Part shown: positions 18,866 through 26,399 of the stretch, piece after piece
How the letters are laid out: every line of letters begins with the position of its first letter
Numbering within the stretch: position 1 is the stretch's first letter
From: a virus
IMG/VR virus record: IMGVR_UViG_3300046000_009403
Coordinates: 1-45,172 of that record
DNA length: 45,172 bases
Strand: one strand, 5' to 3'
Position numbers and translations under genes: made by a program
The notes under the pieces: model-generated
What the model was told of the DNA's origin: nothing
What the model saw: only the letters and a program-made list of their open reading frames with translations
Databases searched by the model: none

Positions 18866-20677
18866 ATGTTTAAAAAAGGTGATAAAGTAATAGCAGTAAA
18901 GCGTATTGATGGTTTAATCGATAAAGATGCTACTGGTATTTGTACTAAAGACCAAGATAATAGTATATATGTAGAGGTAAAATGGGGTAATTTTAATCAA
19001 GGTTGGGGGACTGGTAAAGCACATTGGAATGTAGAGCAAGAAGAGATAAAATTACATACCATTAAAACCTTAAACAAAGATACAGTAAAACTAGGTCAGA
19101 AGGTTAGGGTTATAGCTGCTAGTGCGGGAGAATTAGGTTGTGATCATAGCTTTAATAATCAAAAACATCCAAAAGATTATATAGGTATTATTACTCAAAT
19201 AGATGAAATAAGTCATTTTGAGGATAATCATAAATGGGTACATTTAGATGATGCAACAAGTGCAATAGGTACTATGTTATTAGAACTTTTGGAAGAACCT
19301 AAATCTGAATTACTTCCAAAAGATATGATTTCTGGAGAATGGTATTATGTAACTACTACAGGAAGTTCTAAATATTGGATGTTTAAATTTCATTCCATAG
19401 AAAAAAGTGGAATAAAAACTACATTATCAACAGCTATAGATTCTGGTAGTTATAATGGTTTATCTACTTGGGGAAATATAAACGATGTTTTAGCATTAAG
19501 AAAAGCTACTCAAGAAGAAGTAGAAAAATATTATCCAAATGAATTTAAATCTAAAGAAGTTATTCCAGAATATGTAGAATGTATTAAAGGTTTTAATACT
19601 GATTTATCTGTTAATGATTTTAATGTTGTAGGTAAAATCTATGAAGTAAAGCATTATAATCCAAAAACATTTGAACTTAAATTAAAAGGGTTTCATAATT
19701 CTATTAGTTCTATTAAATTTGATGGTAATTCAGAACATTTAGCTACTGATTATAAAATCTCTGATAAAGCTTTATTTGATGCTCAACAAAATCCTAAAGA
19801 AGATTTAGTTGGCAGGTATTTAAAAGCTTTAGTTAGTAATCCTGTATCTATAGGTATGAATATAGGTGATTATTTACTTGTAACTGGATATAATTCTGAT
19901 TATACTAATTATGATGTAACTAGAGTTAGAGATAATCATACAGGATTTGGTATTAATGTATCTGATTTACCTAAGTTTGAAGTAATGCCTGTTGGTTTTA
20001 ATCCTAAAGTGGAAGAAGAATTTAAAGTAGGAGATTGGGTTATAGGTTGGTTTACGTCTAGTAGTTCAGAGTATTATAATAATGCTTGGAAAATTCATAA
20101 AATTGAAAATGGTTATGTTTATCCAGAAAATAATTACAATCATAATACGGATATAACTACTATAAGAAAAGCAACACCTTTAAAAATAGCTGAAGCTCAA
20201 AAGGATATAAAAACTGGTTTAGAGCAAGCTTATATTATGGGTGCAGATTCAAGTAAATTAAGTTCTTCACCTTCTATAGATGCAATATTACATTATTGTA
20301 AACTTCGTTATAAAGAAGGAGATGTTGTAATACCTTTAAATCATCGTGGAGAAGCTGATTATAAAGAACATATTTTACAAGGAGAAATACAGAAGTATTC
20401 TAACGAAGAGATAGGAACTGGGCAAACTCCAGGATTTCTTTATGCAAATGGAAAGTATGCAGAGATTGTAAGTTCTTTTAAGCAAGAAGTTGCAAGTAAA
20501 TATACTAAAAAATCTTGGTCTAAAACTCCTGCATATTCAGAAGATTGTATTTCCTTTACAAAGCCTAAAGAGAAATACAAGTTTAGTGAAGTAGAATATC
20601 TTTTAAAGCCAATTAATCAACAATTAGATTTACCAATAGTTAAAAAGTACAAAAAGAAATCAATAATCAATTTATAA
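18866..20677 (+). CDS. Large modular SH3-like repeat protein, 603 aa
   Basis: Not assigned to a known function. Built of repeated small beta modules: FKKGDKVIAVKRIDG at the N-terminus; KLGQKVRVIAASAGELG; ISGEWYYVTTTGSSKYWMFK ending in LALRKATQEE; DLVGRYLKALVSNPVSIGMN; FKVGDWVIGWFTSSSSEYYN ending in TTIRKATPLK; and YKEGDVVIPLNHRGEAD. The recurring KxGDxV opening and the recurring IRKAT ending mark two repeat types, the latter seen in other Bacteroidota phage proteins. The module style suggests a binding scaffold. Much more AT-rich codons (nearly all NNA/NNT) than the genes on either side. Confidence 0.7.
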   Translation: MFKKGDKVIAVKRIDGLIDKDATGICTKDQDNSIYVEVKWGNFNQGWGTGKAHWNVEQEEIKLHTIKTLNKDTVKLGQKVRVIAASAGELGCDHSFNNQKHPKDYIGIITQIDEISHFEDNHKWVHLDDATSAIGTMLLELLEEPKSELLPKDMISGEWYYVTTTGSSKYWMFKFHSIEKSGIKTTLSTAIDSGSYNGLSTWGNINDVLALRKATQEEVEKYYPNEFKSKEVIPEYVECIKGFNTDLSVNDFNVVGKIYEVKHYNPKTFELKLKGFHNSISSIKFDGNSEHLATDYKISDKALFDAQQNPKEDLVGRYLKALVSNPVSIGMNIGDYLLVTGYNSDYTNYDVTRVRDNHTGFGINVSDLPKFEVMPVGFNPKVEEEFKVGDWVIGWFTSSSSEYYNNAWKIHKIENGYVYPENNYNHNTDITTIRKATPLKIAEAQKDIKTGLEQAYIMGADSSKLSSSPSIDAILHYCKLRYKEGDVVIPLNHRGEADYKEHILQGEIQKYSNEEIGTGQTPGFLYANGKYAEIVSSFKQEVASKYTKKSWSKTPAYSEDCISFTKPKEKYKFSEVEYLLKPINQQLDLPIVKKYKKKSIINL

Positions 20678-20687
20678 ACAACAAACA

Positions 20688-21071
20688 ATGAAAAAGTCAA
20701 ATTTAAAAGACCGTGTATTAGCCTTTCTTAAAGGTGGTGATGAAGCTAAATTAGCTCGTTTTGAAGGTAAGTTAGATAAACATCTGGCTAAACAAATCTC
20801 TATGCGTGAAGACCAAATTGAAACTCTTGAAGAAAAGATTGTTGATGCTAAGGAAGATCTTAACGAAACAATTCTTAATGTAAATCCTGATAGTGTAAAC
20901 ACTACAGAAGGTGCAGAAAGCTATTGTGTTACTTACCTAAAACAAGTACGTGCTAAACGTAATGTAATCTTGGGTTATGAAAATCAGATTGCAGCTTTAC
21001 AAGAAGAAATTGCAGAGTTTAAAGCTGATGAAACAGCAATTTATTCAGTTCCTGCTGAAAAGAAAGCATAA
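20688..21071 (+). CDS. Coiled-coil protein, 127 aa
   Basis: Not recognised. Two long charged helices: AKLARFEGKLDKHLAKQISM then EDQIETLEEKIVDAKEDLNE, and VLGYENQIAALQ-like heptads near the end (the chain reads NVILGYENQIAALQEEIAEF). An oligomeric scaffold or accessory role is likely from shape alone. Preceded by the leader AAACAACAAACA and followed by a perfect 13-bp inverted repeat. Confidence 0.7.
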   Translation: MKKSNLKDRVLAFLKGGDEAKLARFEGKLDKHLAKQISMREDQIETLEEKIVDAKEDLNETILNVNPDSVNTTEGAESYCVTYLKQVRAKRNVILGYENQIAALQEEIAEFKADETAIYSVPAEKKA

Positions 21072-21082
21072 TTAAAAACATT

Positions 21083-21148
21083 AAAGCAAGCCAAGCTGAG
21101 AAATTAATATTAACGTACTGATTGATTAGATGGTACTTGGCTTGCTTT
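21083..21148 (+). ncRNA. 13-bp perfect inverted repeat element
   Basis: AAAGCAAGCCAAG (21083-21095) pairs perfectly with CTTGGCTTGCTTT (21136-21148) around a 40-base loop that contains GTAC twice and TTAATATTAA. The 3' strand ends 12 bases before an ATG. Same design as the gap elements at 12-16 kb, and it can also act as a terminator since it ends in TTTTA. Confidence 0.5.
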
Positions 21149-21160
21149 TATACTTTTACT

Positions 21161-21355
21161 ATGAATAAACTTACTAGATATAAAAGACAACTACATAAGA
21201 ACTTACAAGTCTTATTAAACAGAGAGTTAAAAGAAGTAGACACTGATGAACATAAAGCTGAATTATATGCTTATTATGCTCACATTAAAAGTGCAATAAA
21301 CACAGTACAAAAAGTACGTGTAAAATATGTAACTAATTTAGATGTAGAAGATTAA
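21161..21355 (+). CDS. Hypothetical basic helical protein, 64 aa
   Basis: Not recognised. ATG at 21161, after the inverted repeat; the longer frame starting inside the repeat is rejected. Basic and helical: LTRYKRQLHKNLQVLLNREL, KAELYAYYAHIKSAINTVQK. A gene of unknown function follows after one base. Confidence 0.6.
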   Translation: MNKLTRYKRQLHKNLQVLLNRELKEVDTDEHKAELYAYYAHIKSAINTVQKVRVKYVTNLDVED

Positions 21356-21356
21356 C

Positions 21357-21566
21357 ATGAAAAGAAAAGAATATGATTATGCTTTGTTTGATATTAGCTA
21401 TCTTGTAGATGAAAATGTGTCTAAATGTTTTACTGTAGAGAATACTCTTAAATTAGCTAGAAAAGCTAAAAAGAATCTTTATCCTACTGCTGTAATAGTT
21501 AAACAAGAATTAGAGTATGGACAAAAAGGAGCTTATAAAATAATTAAATCAACAATAATACCATGA
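21357..21566 (+). CDS. Hypothetical protein, 69 aa
   Basis: Not recognised. Basic C-terminal half (TLKLARKAKKNLYPTAVIVK). Its last codons overlap the start of the lipoprotein gene by four bases, so co-translation is likely. Confidence 0.55.
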   Translation: MKRKEYDYALFDISYLVDENVSKCFTVENTLKLARKAKKNLYPTAVIVKQELEYGQKGAYKIIKSTIIP

Positions 21567-21784
21567 TAAGAAATTTAATTTTATTAAGTGTTTTATTAAT
21601 ATCTTGTAATTCTAAAGATGTTAATTTAACTGAAAATAAACCAATTACAAATTGGAATTTACAAGACAGAATTATTATTTTTGATGAAAGTGGATATAAA
21701 GTATATAGAATTTGGGATAAAACAAGTAATTCATATGTTTTTGTAGGAACCTCTAATAGTCATATTTCAATAGCAACAAGATGA
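21563..21784 (+). CDS. Small lipoprotein, 73 aa
   Basis: The N-terminus MIRNLILLSVLLISCNSKD is a textbook lipoprotein signal: a charged start, a hydrophobic core and a lipobox LLISC with the Cys at residue 15. After cleavage about 58 residues remain, ending in a short strand-rich domain (DRIIIFDESGYKVYRIWDK). The S/N/K residues after Cys give no clear rule for surface export in Bacteroidota. Phage lipoproteins are known in superinfection exclusion. Overlaps both neighbours by four bases (ATGA type). Confidence 0.7.
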   Translation: MIRNLILLSVLLISCNSKDVNLTENKPITNWNLQDRIIIFDESGYKVYRIWDKTSNSYVFVGTSNSHISIATR

Positions 21785-22299
21785 TAATCATAGCATTAAA
21801 AGGCAAGAATGGTAGTGGTAAATCCACAGTAGCAGCTATGTTAGCTAAGAAATTAGATGAAAAAGGTATTAGTAATAAAGTATTATCTTTTGCTGAACCT
21901 TTGAAGAAGATAGTTAATTACATGTATGATGATGTAATAGACTTTGAAAATAGGAAAGAAAAAGAAAGTAATAGAAATTTATTAGAAACTACTGCTGATG
22001 CTATCAAATCTAGTTTCAGTTTTAATCCTTTCGTATATCAAGTATGTAGACAATTAGATTATTGTTATTCTTATGATATAGAAGTTTGTATAATATCTGA
22101 TTTAAGATTTGAATCTGAATCTGATGGAATATATAGTTGGTTAGAAAGTGATGATTTAACTATAGTAGAGATAACTAATCCTTTAACTGACCTTAATCCA
22201 CCAGAATATGATGAATTGTTGATTAAATCAGATAAAACGCTTATCTTTGATAGTTCTATTGAAACTCAAATTGAGTTATTGATTGAAGAATTACTTTAA
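21781..22299 (+). CDS. Deoxynucleoside monophosphate kinase (P-loop), 172 aa
   Basis: Phosphorylates dNMPs to dNDPs for phage DNA synthesis. Walker A is GKNGSGKST at residues 8-16 of MIIIALKGKNGSGKST; the LID/NMP regions are helical; ICIISDLRFESESDG-like text (it reads VCIISDLRFESESDGIYSWL) matches the dNMP kinase motif where an Asp and Arg follow a strand (DVRF in T4 gp1-like enzymes). It is shorter than T4 gp1 (241 aa), similar to the compact dNMP kinases of other phages. A tRNA gene follows 14 bases after its stop. Confidence 0.8.
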   Translation: MIIIALKGKNGSGKSTVAAMLAKKLDEKGISNKVLSFAEPLKKIVNYMYDDVIDFENRKEKESNRNLLETTADAIKSSFSFNPFVYQVCRQLDYCYSYDIEVCIISDLRFESESDGIYSWLESDDLTIVEITNPLTDLNPPEYDELLIKSDKTLIFDSSIETQIELLIEELL

Positions 22300-22313
22300 A
22301 TAACATTATATAT

Positions 22314-22388
22314 CTCCCTGTAGCTCAGTCAGTATAGAGCAATTTCCTTCTAAGAAATCGGCCATAGGTTAAAATCCTATCAGGGAGA
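22314..22388 (+). tRNA. tRNA-Arg (anticodon TCT)
   Basis: Acceptor CTCCCTG (22314-22320) with CAGGGAG (22381-22387), discriminator A, no encoded CCA (ACA follows). D-stem GCTC/GAGC, anticodon arm ATTTC-CTTCTAA-GAAAT with anticodon TCT, variable loop of five, T-stem ATAGG/CCTAT. It reads AGA, a very common codon in these AT-rich genes. The D-loop AGTCAGTATA and the T-loop TTAAAAT deviate from the consensus: A replaces G18 and A replaces C56, so the usual D-loop/T-loop elbow contacts are weakened. Confidence 0.92.
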
Positions 22389-22465
22389 CAAAAGCAAAGT
22401 ACATACAGTTACAGTTCTTTAATTTGCTTATTCATGTAAAACTACGAGAAATTAAGTTCTAAGTA

Positions 22466-22495
22466 CTCCTTTGAGATGTACCAAAGGAGTTTTTT
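22466..22495 (+). terminator. Intrinsic terminator
   Basis: CTCCTTTG (22466-22473) pairs perfectly with CAAAGGAG (22482-22489) around the loop AGATGTAC, followed by six T residues. It ends the transcript that carries the tRNA. The loop's ATGTAC also matches GTACAT near 22399, just after the tRNA. Confidence 0.9.
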
Positions 22496-22506
22496 AAAAA
22501 TATGTT

Positions 22507-22707
22507 ATGGAAATAATATTAATAATCTTATTTAGTATAATACTGATATTGATAGCTATAGGAGCTTATTATAATATAGTATTGTATGATATATACGAGT
22601 ATAAAAGAAAGACGTATGAAAGGAAATTAGCTACTGTAACTAAATGGTTATGGAGAGTAGTATTTCTTTTTATTATATTAGTAATAGTTTATGAAATGAA
22701 AAGCTAA
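22507..22707 (+). CDS. Small membrane protein, 66 aa
   Basis: Two hydrophobic segments: IILIILFSIILILIAIGAYY at the N-terminus and LWRVVFLFIILVIVYEMKS at the C-terminus, with a charged middle (YEYKRKTYERKL). Predicted two-pass inner membrane protein, function unknown. First gene after the terminator. Confidence 0.7.
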   Translation: MEIILIILFSIILILIAIGAYYNIVLYDIYEYKRKTYERKLATVTKWLWRVVFLFIILVIVYEMKS

Positions 22708-22725
22708 CCAAGAAAACCAATTAAG

Positions 22726-22953
22726 ATGAAAACAGCGTTACAGGAATTACTGGACGAAATTAAAGAGTGTAGAAATATTGAGACAGACCTACTGTTGCCA
22801 TTTATAAAGAACAAGATACAATCTAAACTTCCCAAAGAACGTGAGCAGATAGAGGAGGCGTATGATGAGGGTTATAACAATGCTATATGGGAGTGCGGAA
22901 CACCAAAAAGCACAAGAGCAACCGAATACTACAACGAAACCTTTAAACAATGA
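22726..22953 (+). CDS. Hypothetical phage protein, 75 aa
   Basis: Belongs by look to a group of short proteins common in Bacteroidota phages and prophages: a helical N-terminus, then EREQIEEAYDEGYNNAIWEC and the ending ATEYYNETFKQ (the EYYNxTF ending is typical). Function unknown. The DNA is clearly GC-richer than its surroundings (GCG, GAC, CTG, CCC codons), as are the next two genes, suggesting a recently acquired block. Confidence 0.65.
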   Translation: MKTALQELLDEIKECRNIETDLLLPFIKNKIQSKLPKEREQIEEAYDEGYNNAIWECGTPKSTRATEYYNETFKQ

Positions 22954-23138
22954 TTAACTGGATAAAAAAATCAATATGGGCTAAGGTATTCGCCTTAGCA
23001 ATAATCGGTGGAATACTTGCCCTGATAGGAACAAAGTTCACCGATACACTTTCCGCACTAATAATATTCATTCTTAGCGGATTGGCAATAGTAGGTTTTG
23101 TGGTTGGAATAATACTAACTTTTAAATACGATAGGTAA
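22950..23138 (+). CDS. Small membrane protein, 62 aa
   Basis: Two predicted transmembrane helices: VFALAIIGGILALIGTKF and LSALIIFILSGLAIVGFVVG. The ATG overlaps the previous stop by four bases. Part of the GC-richer block. Function unknown. Confidence 0.7.
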   Translation: MINWIKKSIWAKVFALAIIGGILALIGTKFTDTLSALIIFILSGLAIVGFVVGIILTFKYDR

Positions 23139-23410
23139 TGACAGAACACGAAGCGGATGCACTAAATCTATTTAGAAAGTTCTATTCAAAAATTACAGGA
23201 ATAGCAATAACATCGTTAAGTGTATTAGAGCCATACAACAGCCGAGATTTTAATGTAATAACTGCTAAGCAATGCGCTATAATGGCTTGTGATGTTATTA
23301 TAGAAGTAATTGATAACGGTAGAATATATGCTGACGACTATGATTTGTCTTTATGGGACGGTATTAGTAGTCATTGGGATTTAGTTAAAGCAGAACTTGA
23401 AAAAATTTAG
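23138..23410 (+). CDS. Hypothetical phage protein, 90 aa
   Basis: Resembles a frequent but uncharacterised Bacteroidota phage family with the pattern AKQCAIMACDVIIEVI in the middle and a C-terminal tryptophan and charged helix (ISSHWDLVKAELEKI). One-base overlap with the preceding membrane protein gene. Its 5' part shares the GC-richer composition of the block. Confidence 0.65.
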   Translation: MTEHEADALNLFRKFYSKITGIAITSLSVLEPYNSRDFNVITAKQCAIMACDVIIEVIDNGRIYADDYDLSLWDGISSHWDLVKAELEKI

Positions 23411-23439
23411 TAGGTGAAAGCGCACATAAAACTTAAGAA

Positions 23440-23520
23440 ATGAAAATATTACTATTTGGAGCTTGTATATTTATATTCGTGGTTTTACCCGCATTAATAA
23501 TTTTAAAAGAAAAGAAATGA
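23440..23520 (+). CDS. Putative 26-residue membrane peptide
   Basis: MKILLFGACIFIFVVLPALI followed by ILKEKK: a single transmembrane segment with a basic cytoplasmic end. Its TGA overlaps the ATG of the next gene (ATGA), as with real coupled genes in this phage, which supports coding in spite of the size. Function unknown. Confidence 0.45.
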   Translation: MKILLFGACIFIFVVLPALIILKEKK

Positions 23521-23684
23521 AAGAACTTGAAGAAAAGATAATGGCTGAAGTATTACATATAATACATGACCATGAGTATTCATTAGTTAAAGTAAGAAAA
23601 GTTATTGAGGGTTGTTTAAATGATGCTTATTCAAATGGACATACTGATGGGTATAATCAATGTAAAGAAGAATTAAACAGCTAG
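23517..23684 (+). CDS. Hypothetical protein, 55 aa
   Basis: Start at ATG 23517, coupled to the preceding membrane peptide; the longer in-frame extension overlaps that peptide and is rejected. Helical and charged (YSLVKVRKVIEGCLNDAYSN, then GHTDGYNQCKEELNS), similar in style to the 75-residue protein at 22726. Function unknown. Confidence 0.55.
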   Translation: MKELEEKIMAEVLHIIHDHEYSLVKVRKVIEGCLNDAYSNGHTDGYNQCKEELNS

Positions 23685-23686
23685 TT

Positions 23687-23887
23687 ATGATAGAAAGAAC
23701 AATAATTGTAATACTAGCAACAGTAGCTATTGTGTTTGTACCTTATTGGATAGGTAGGATTGTAATGCGGTCTTGGTTTGATAGTGATGATACTATATTA
23801 TCATGGGCAGCAGGGGCTATAATAGTAGTCATTTTAGGGACTTTTCTTGCTACTGCTATACCTTATATAATAAATGGAAGTGTATGA
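23687..23887 (+). CDS. Small membrane protein, 66 aa
   Basis: Two transmembrane stretches: TIIVILATVAIVFVPYWIG and WAAGAIIVVILGTFLATAIP. Ends in an ATGA overlap with the polymerase gene. Function unknown; it is the third or fourth small membrane protein within 1.4 kb. Confidence 0.65.
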   Translation: MIERTIIVILATVAIVFVPYWIGRIVMRSWFDSDDTILSWAAGAIIVVILGTFLATAIPYIINGSV

Positions 23888-25719
23888 TATATTTAGTAAG
23901 TAATAGATTGTTTGATACAGATACCTATAAATTAGCTACTTGTCAAGATGTATTGGATTATTTTGAGGATAAGTTTGAAGTACAAGTTGACACAGAAACT
24001 GTAGGTGGATTTATAGATGGCTATGTACTTACCTTACAGTTAGGTGATAGATATAATCAATATGTCATAGATTGCACTTGTAATGACATCAGGTTGTTTA
24101 AAGACCTGTTAGAAAACAAGTTCTTACTTCTACAAAATGCTAAGTATGATTTAAAGTTCTTTTATAGCGTTGGTATATATCCCGTGATACTCTATGATAC
24201 GTTTTTAGCCGAATGTATACTTACAACAGGTATAGAAGATAGAGGATTAGGACTAGCTGCATTAGCTTTAAAATATACTACAACTGTATTAGATAAATCT
24301 GTGCGAGGTGTAATACATTCAGAGAAACTTAGTGATAGGGTCATAGAGTATGCAGCTAAAGATGTTCTCCTGTTACAAGATATTAGAGATAAACAACTTG
24401 TAGAGTTAGAGAAATGGGATTTAGGCAATCTTGTATGGCTAGAAAATGAAGTTACTAAAGTATTTGCCAAGTTAGAATTTAACGGAATAAGGTTAGATGA
24501 AAAGAAATGGTTAGAAGTATGTGAAGTAACTGAAGCTCTTACTAAACAAGGTGAGGAAGAATTAGATACTTTACTTATGGCTGAACCAAAACTTAAATCT
24601 TATGTACCTAGATATACTCAAGGTAACTTATTTGGCTTTGAAGAAAGGACACTTGATATAAATTGGGCTTCAGCAAAGCAGAAACTAGAAATAGTAAGAA
24701 AGTTAGGCTTTGCTACTGATACAACAGGTGATAGGTTTTTACAAACAAATAAAGGTAATCATCCTATTATAGCAAAGCTTATTGAGTACAACAAAAATAA
24801 TAAGCTGGCTTCTTCTTTTGGTAGAGATTTTCTTAAGTTCATAAACAAAAAGACAGGTAGAATACATTGTAACATATGGCAACTTCTATCAACTGGCAGA
24901 ATTTCAGTAAGTGAGCCTAATCTTAATCAAATACCAAGTAAAGGAGAATTAGCAAAAAAGATTAGAAGTTGCTTTATACCTAGAGACGGGTATAAAATAG
25001 TTGGTGGAGATTTCTCAGGAGCCGAATTAAGAATCATAGCTGAATTTAGTGAAGACCCTTTATGGGTTAACTCTTTTAAAAATAAAGAAGATTTACATAG
25101 TGTTCTTTGTGCAGCTACTTTTGATATACCTATTACTGATGTAAAGAAAGAAACTCCTTTTAAACCTGGTGTTACATACAGAGATGTGCAGAAGACTGTA
25201 AACTTTGGATTAGCATATGGCATGTCAAAATTTAAGTTGGCAGATACTATGCAAATATCTGTAGACCAAGCTGATAAGATTATTAAAAAGTTCTTTAAGA
25301 TTGTTCCTGGTGTAGATAAATTTCTTAAAATGCTAGGTACTCTTGGTAAAACAAGAGGTTACATAAGAACTCCTGCTCCATTTAGAAGAGTAAGGTGGTT
25401 TGAAGGCTGGCAAGATAAAAATAACTTTACAAGGCAAGGTGAAATAGAAAGAGCATCAATGAACACACCTATCCAAGGTGCAAATGCGGATGCTATCAAA
25501 CTTGCTTTAATAAAAATACAGGAATATATAGATAGTAACAACTACCCAGCTTATATATTGCTATCTGTTTATGATGAGATACAAACAGAAGTTATTGCAG
25601 AAAAAGCAGAAGAATGGAAAGAAGTTCTTAATAAGTTAATGATTGAAGCTGCTGAAGCAATTGTAAAAAATGTACCCTTTGAAGTGGATTGTAAAATTTC
25701 TGACCATTGGGAGAAATAA
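23884..25719 (+). CDS. Family A DNA polymerase with 3'-5' exonuclease
   Basis: 611 residues from ATG 23884, which overlaps the previous stop. Replicative polymerase of the phage. The 3'-5' proofreading domain is at the N-terminus: VDTETVGGF (Exo I, DxE) at about residue 36, NAKYDLKFF (Exo II), and YAAKDVLLLQD (Exo III). Polymerase motifs: STGRISVSEPNLNQIPS; motif A GGDFSGAELRIIAEFS; motif B RDVQKTVNFGLAYGMS; motif C SVYDEIQTEV, where Tyr replaces the usual His of HDE but the metal-binding Asp and Glu are kept. There is no 5'-3' exonuclease domain. The size and layout match crAss-like polymerases of the PolA type. Confidence 0.95.
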   Translation: MIYLVSNRLFDTDTYKLATCQDVLDYFEDKFEVQVDTETVGGFIDGYVLTLQLGDRYNQYVIDCTCNDIRLFKDLLENKFLLLQNAKYDLKFFYSVGIYPVILYDTFLAECILTTGIEDRGLGLAALALKYTTTVLDKSVRGVIHSEKLSDRVIEYAAKDVLLLQDIRDKQLVELEKWDLGNLVWLENEVTKVFAKLEFNGIRLDEKKWLEVCEVTEALTKQGEEELDTLLMAEPKLKSYVPRYTQGNLFGFEERTLDINWASAKQKLEIVRKLGFATDTTGDRFLQTNKGNHPIIAKLIEYNKNNKLASSFGRDFLKFINKKTGRIHCNIWQLLSTGRISVSEPNLNQIPSKGELAKKIRSCFIPRDGYKIVGGDFSGAELRIIAEFSEDPLWVNSFKNKEDLHSVLCAATFDIPITDVKKETPFKPGVTYRDVQKTVNFGLAYGMSKFKLADTMQISVDQADKIIKKFFKIVPGVDKFLKMLGTLGKTRGYIRTPAPFRRVRWFEGWQDKNNFTRQGEIERASMNTPIQGANADAIKLALIKIQEYIDSNNYPAYILLSVYDEIQTEVIAEKAEEWKEVLNKLMIEAAEAIVKNVPFEVDCKISDHWEK

Positions 25720-25726
25720 TAAAATC

Positions 25727-25909
25727 ATGGCAAATATAAAAGATACAAGAACTTTATGTGAAATACTAAAGGAAAAGCCTTTAGTTGTTCCTTCTGTAAA
25801 GCTATTTAAGAAATCACATGGAAAAGACAGTGAATGTGATAACTGGATAGAAGCAACAAGATTTGAATATAAGAAAGAAAAAGTAAAAGAAGATGAAGAA
25901 TCTATTTAA
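25727..25909 (+). CDS. Hypothetical small protein, 60 aa
   Basis: Not recognised. ATG at 25727, eight bases after the polymerase stop. Basic-acidic mixed, with a long charged tail (EATRFEYKKEKVKEDEESI). Overlaps the next gene by 17 bases. Possibly a polymerase accessory factor by position only. Confidence 0.6.
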   Translation: MANIKDTRTLCEILKEKPLVVPSVKLFKKSHGKDSECDNWIEATRFEYKKEKVKEDEESI

Positions 25910-26399
25910 AGAAGATAGTCTGTTTATTTCTATTACACGAATAGATACAGAAGAATTAGTTATAGAAATGTATTCAGACTTTTATGGTGCTGAACGTAAA
26001 AGTCCTTTATATGTCAATGAAGAAGTACTTGTAAAAAAAGTAAGTACTGCTTGGAAAAGTATTAAAACCAAGAAACTACTATGGTTAGGAGTACATTTTA
26101 ATGAAATAGATTGGTATGATAATGAAATAGATGTTTATACTACACCTAGTGTAAGTATTAAACGAGGTCTAAAAATACCAAGAGTGTCCTATACTAATCA
26201 TGGTAGCATACCTAAAGATTGGGAAGTAGTTGTTAGAGCTAGAATTGCTGATACTAAAGCTATTACACCTATACTTGAGGTAATTACTGAAGTTTGTGGT
26301 AATCTATTTGAAGGTAAATTAAAAGAAGACTTTATTAAAGGAACTAGAAAAGTATTACAAAACAAAGCAAAACACTGTAGTGTACGTAATGAGGAATAA
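25893..26399 (+). CDS. Hypothetical protein, 168 aa
   Basis: Not recognised. Alpha/beta (LFISITRIDTEELVIEMYSD, KLLWLGVHFNEIDWYDNEID, WEVVVRARIADTKAITPILE). No membrane segment. Sits between polymerase and helicase and overlaps the helicase start, so a replication role is plausible. Confidence 0.65.
   Translation: MKNLFKEDSLFISITRIDTEELVIEMYSDFYGAERKSPLYVNEEVLVKKVSTAWKSIKTKKLLWLGVHFNEIDWYDNEIDVYTTPSVSIKRGLKIPRVSYTNHGSIPKDWEVVVRARIADTKAITPILEVITEVCGNLFEGKLKEDFIKGTRKVLQNKAKHCSVRNEE

Noticed and set aside
22393-22481. Pseudoknot between GTACAT after the tRNA and ATGTAC in the terminator loop
   Set aside because: Only six pairs at a long distance; the simple terminator explains the site.
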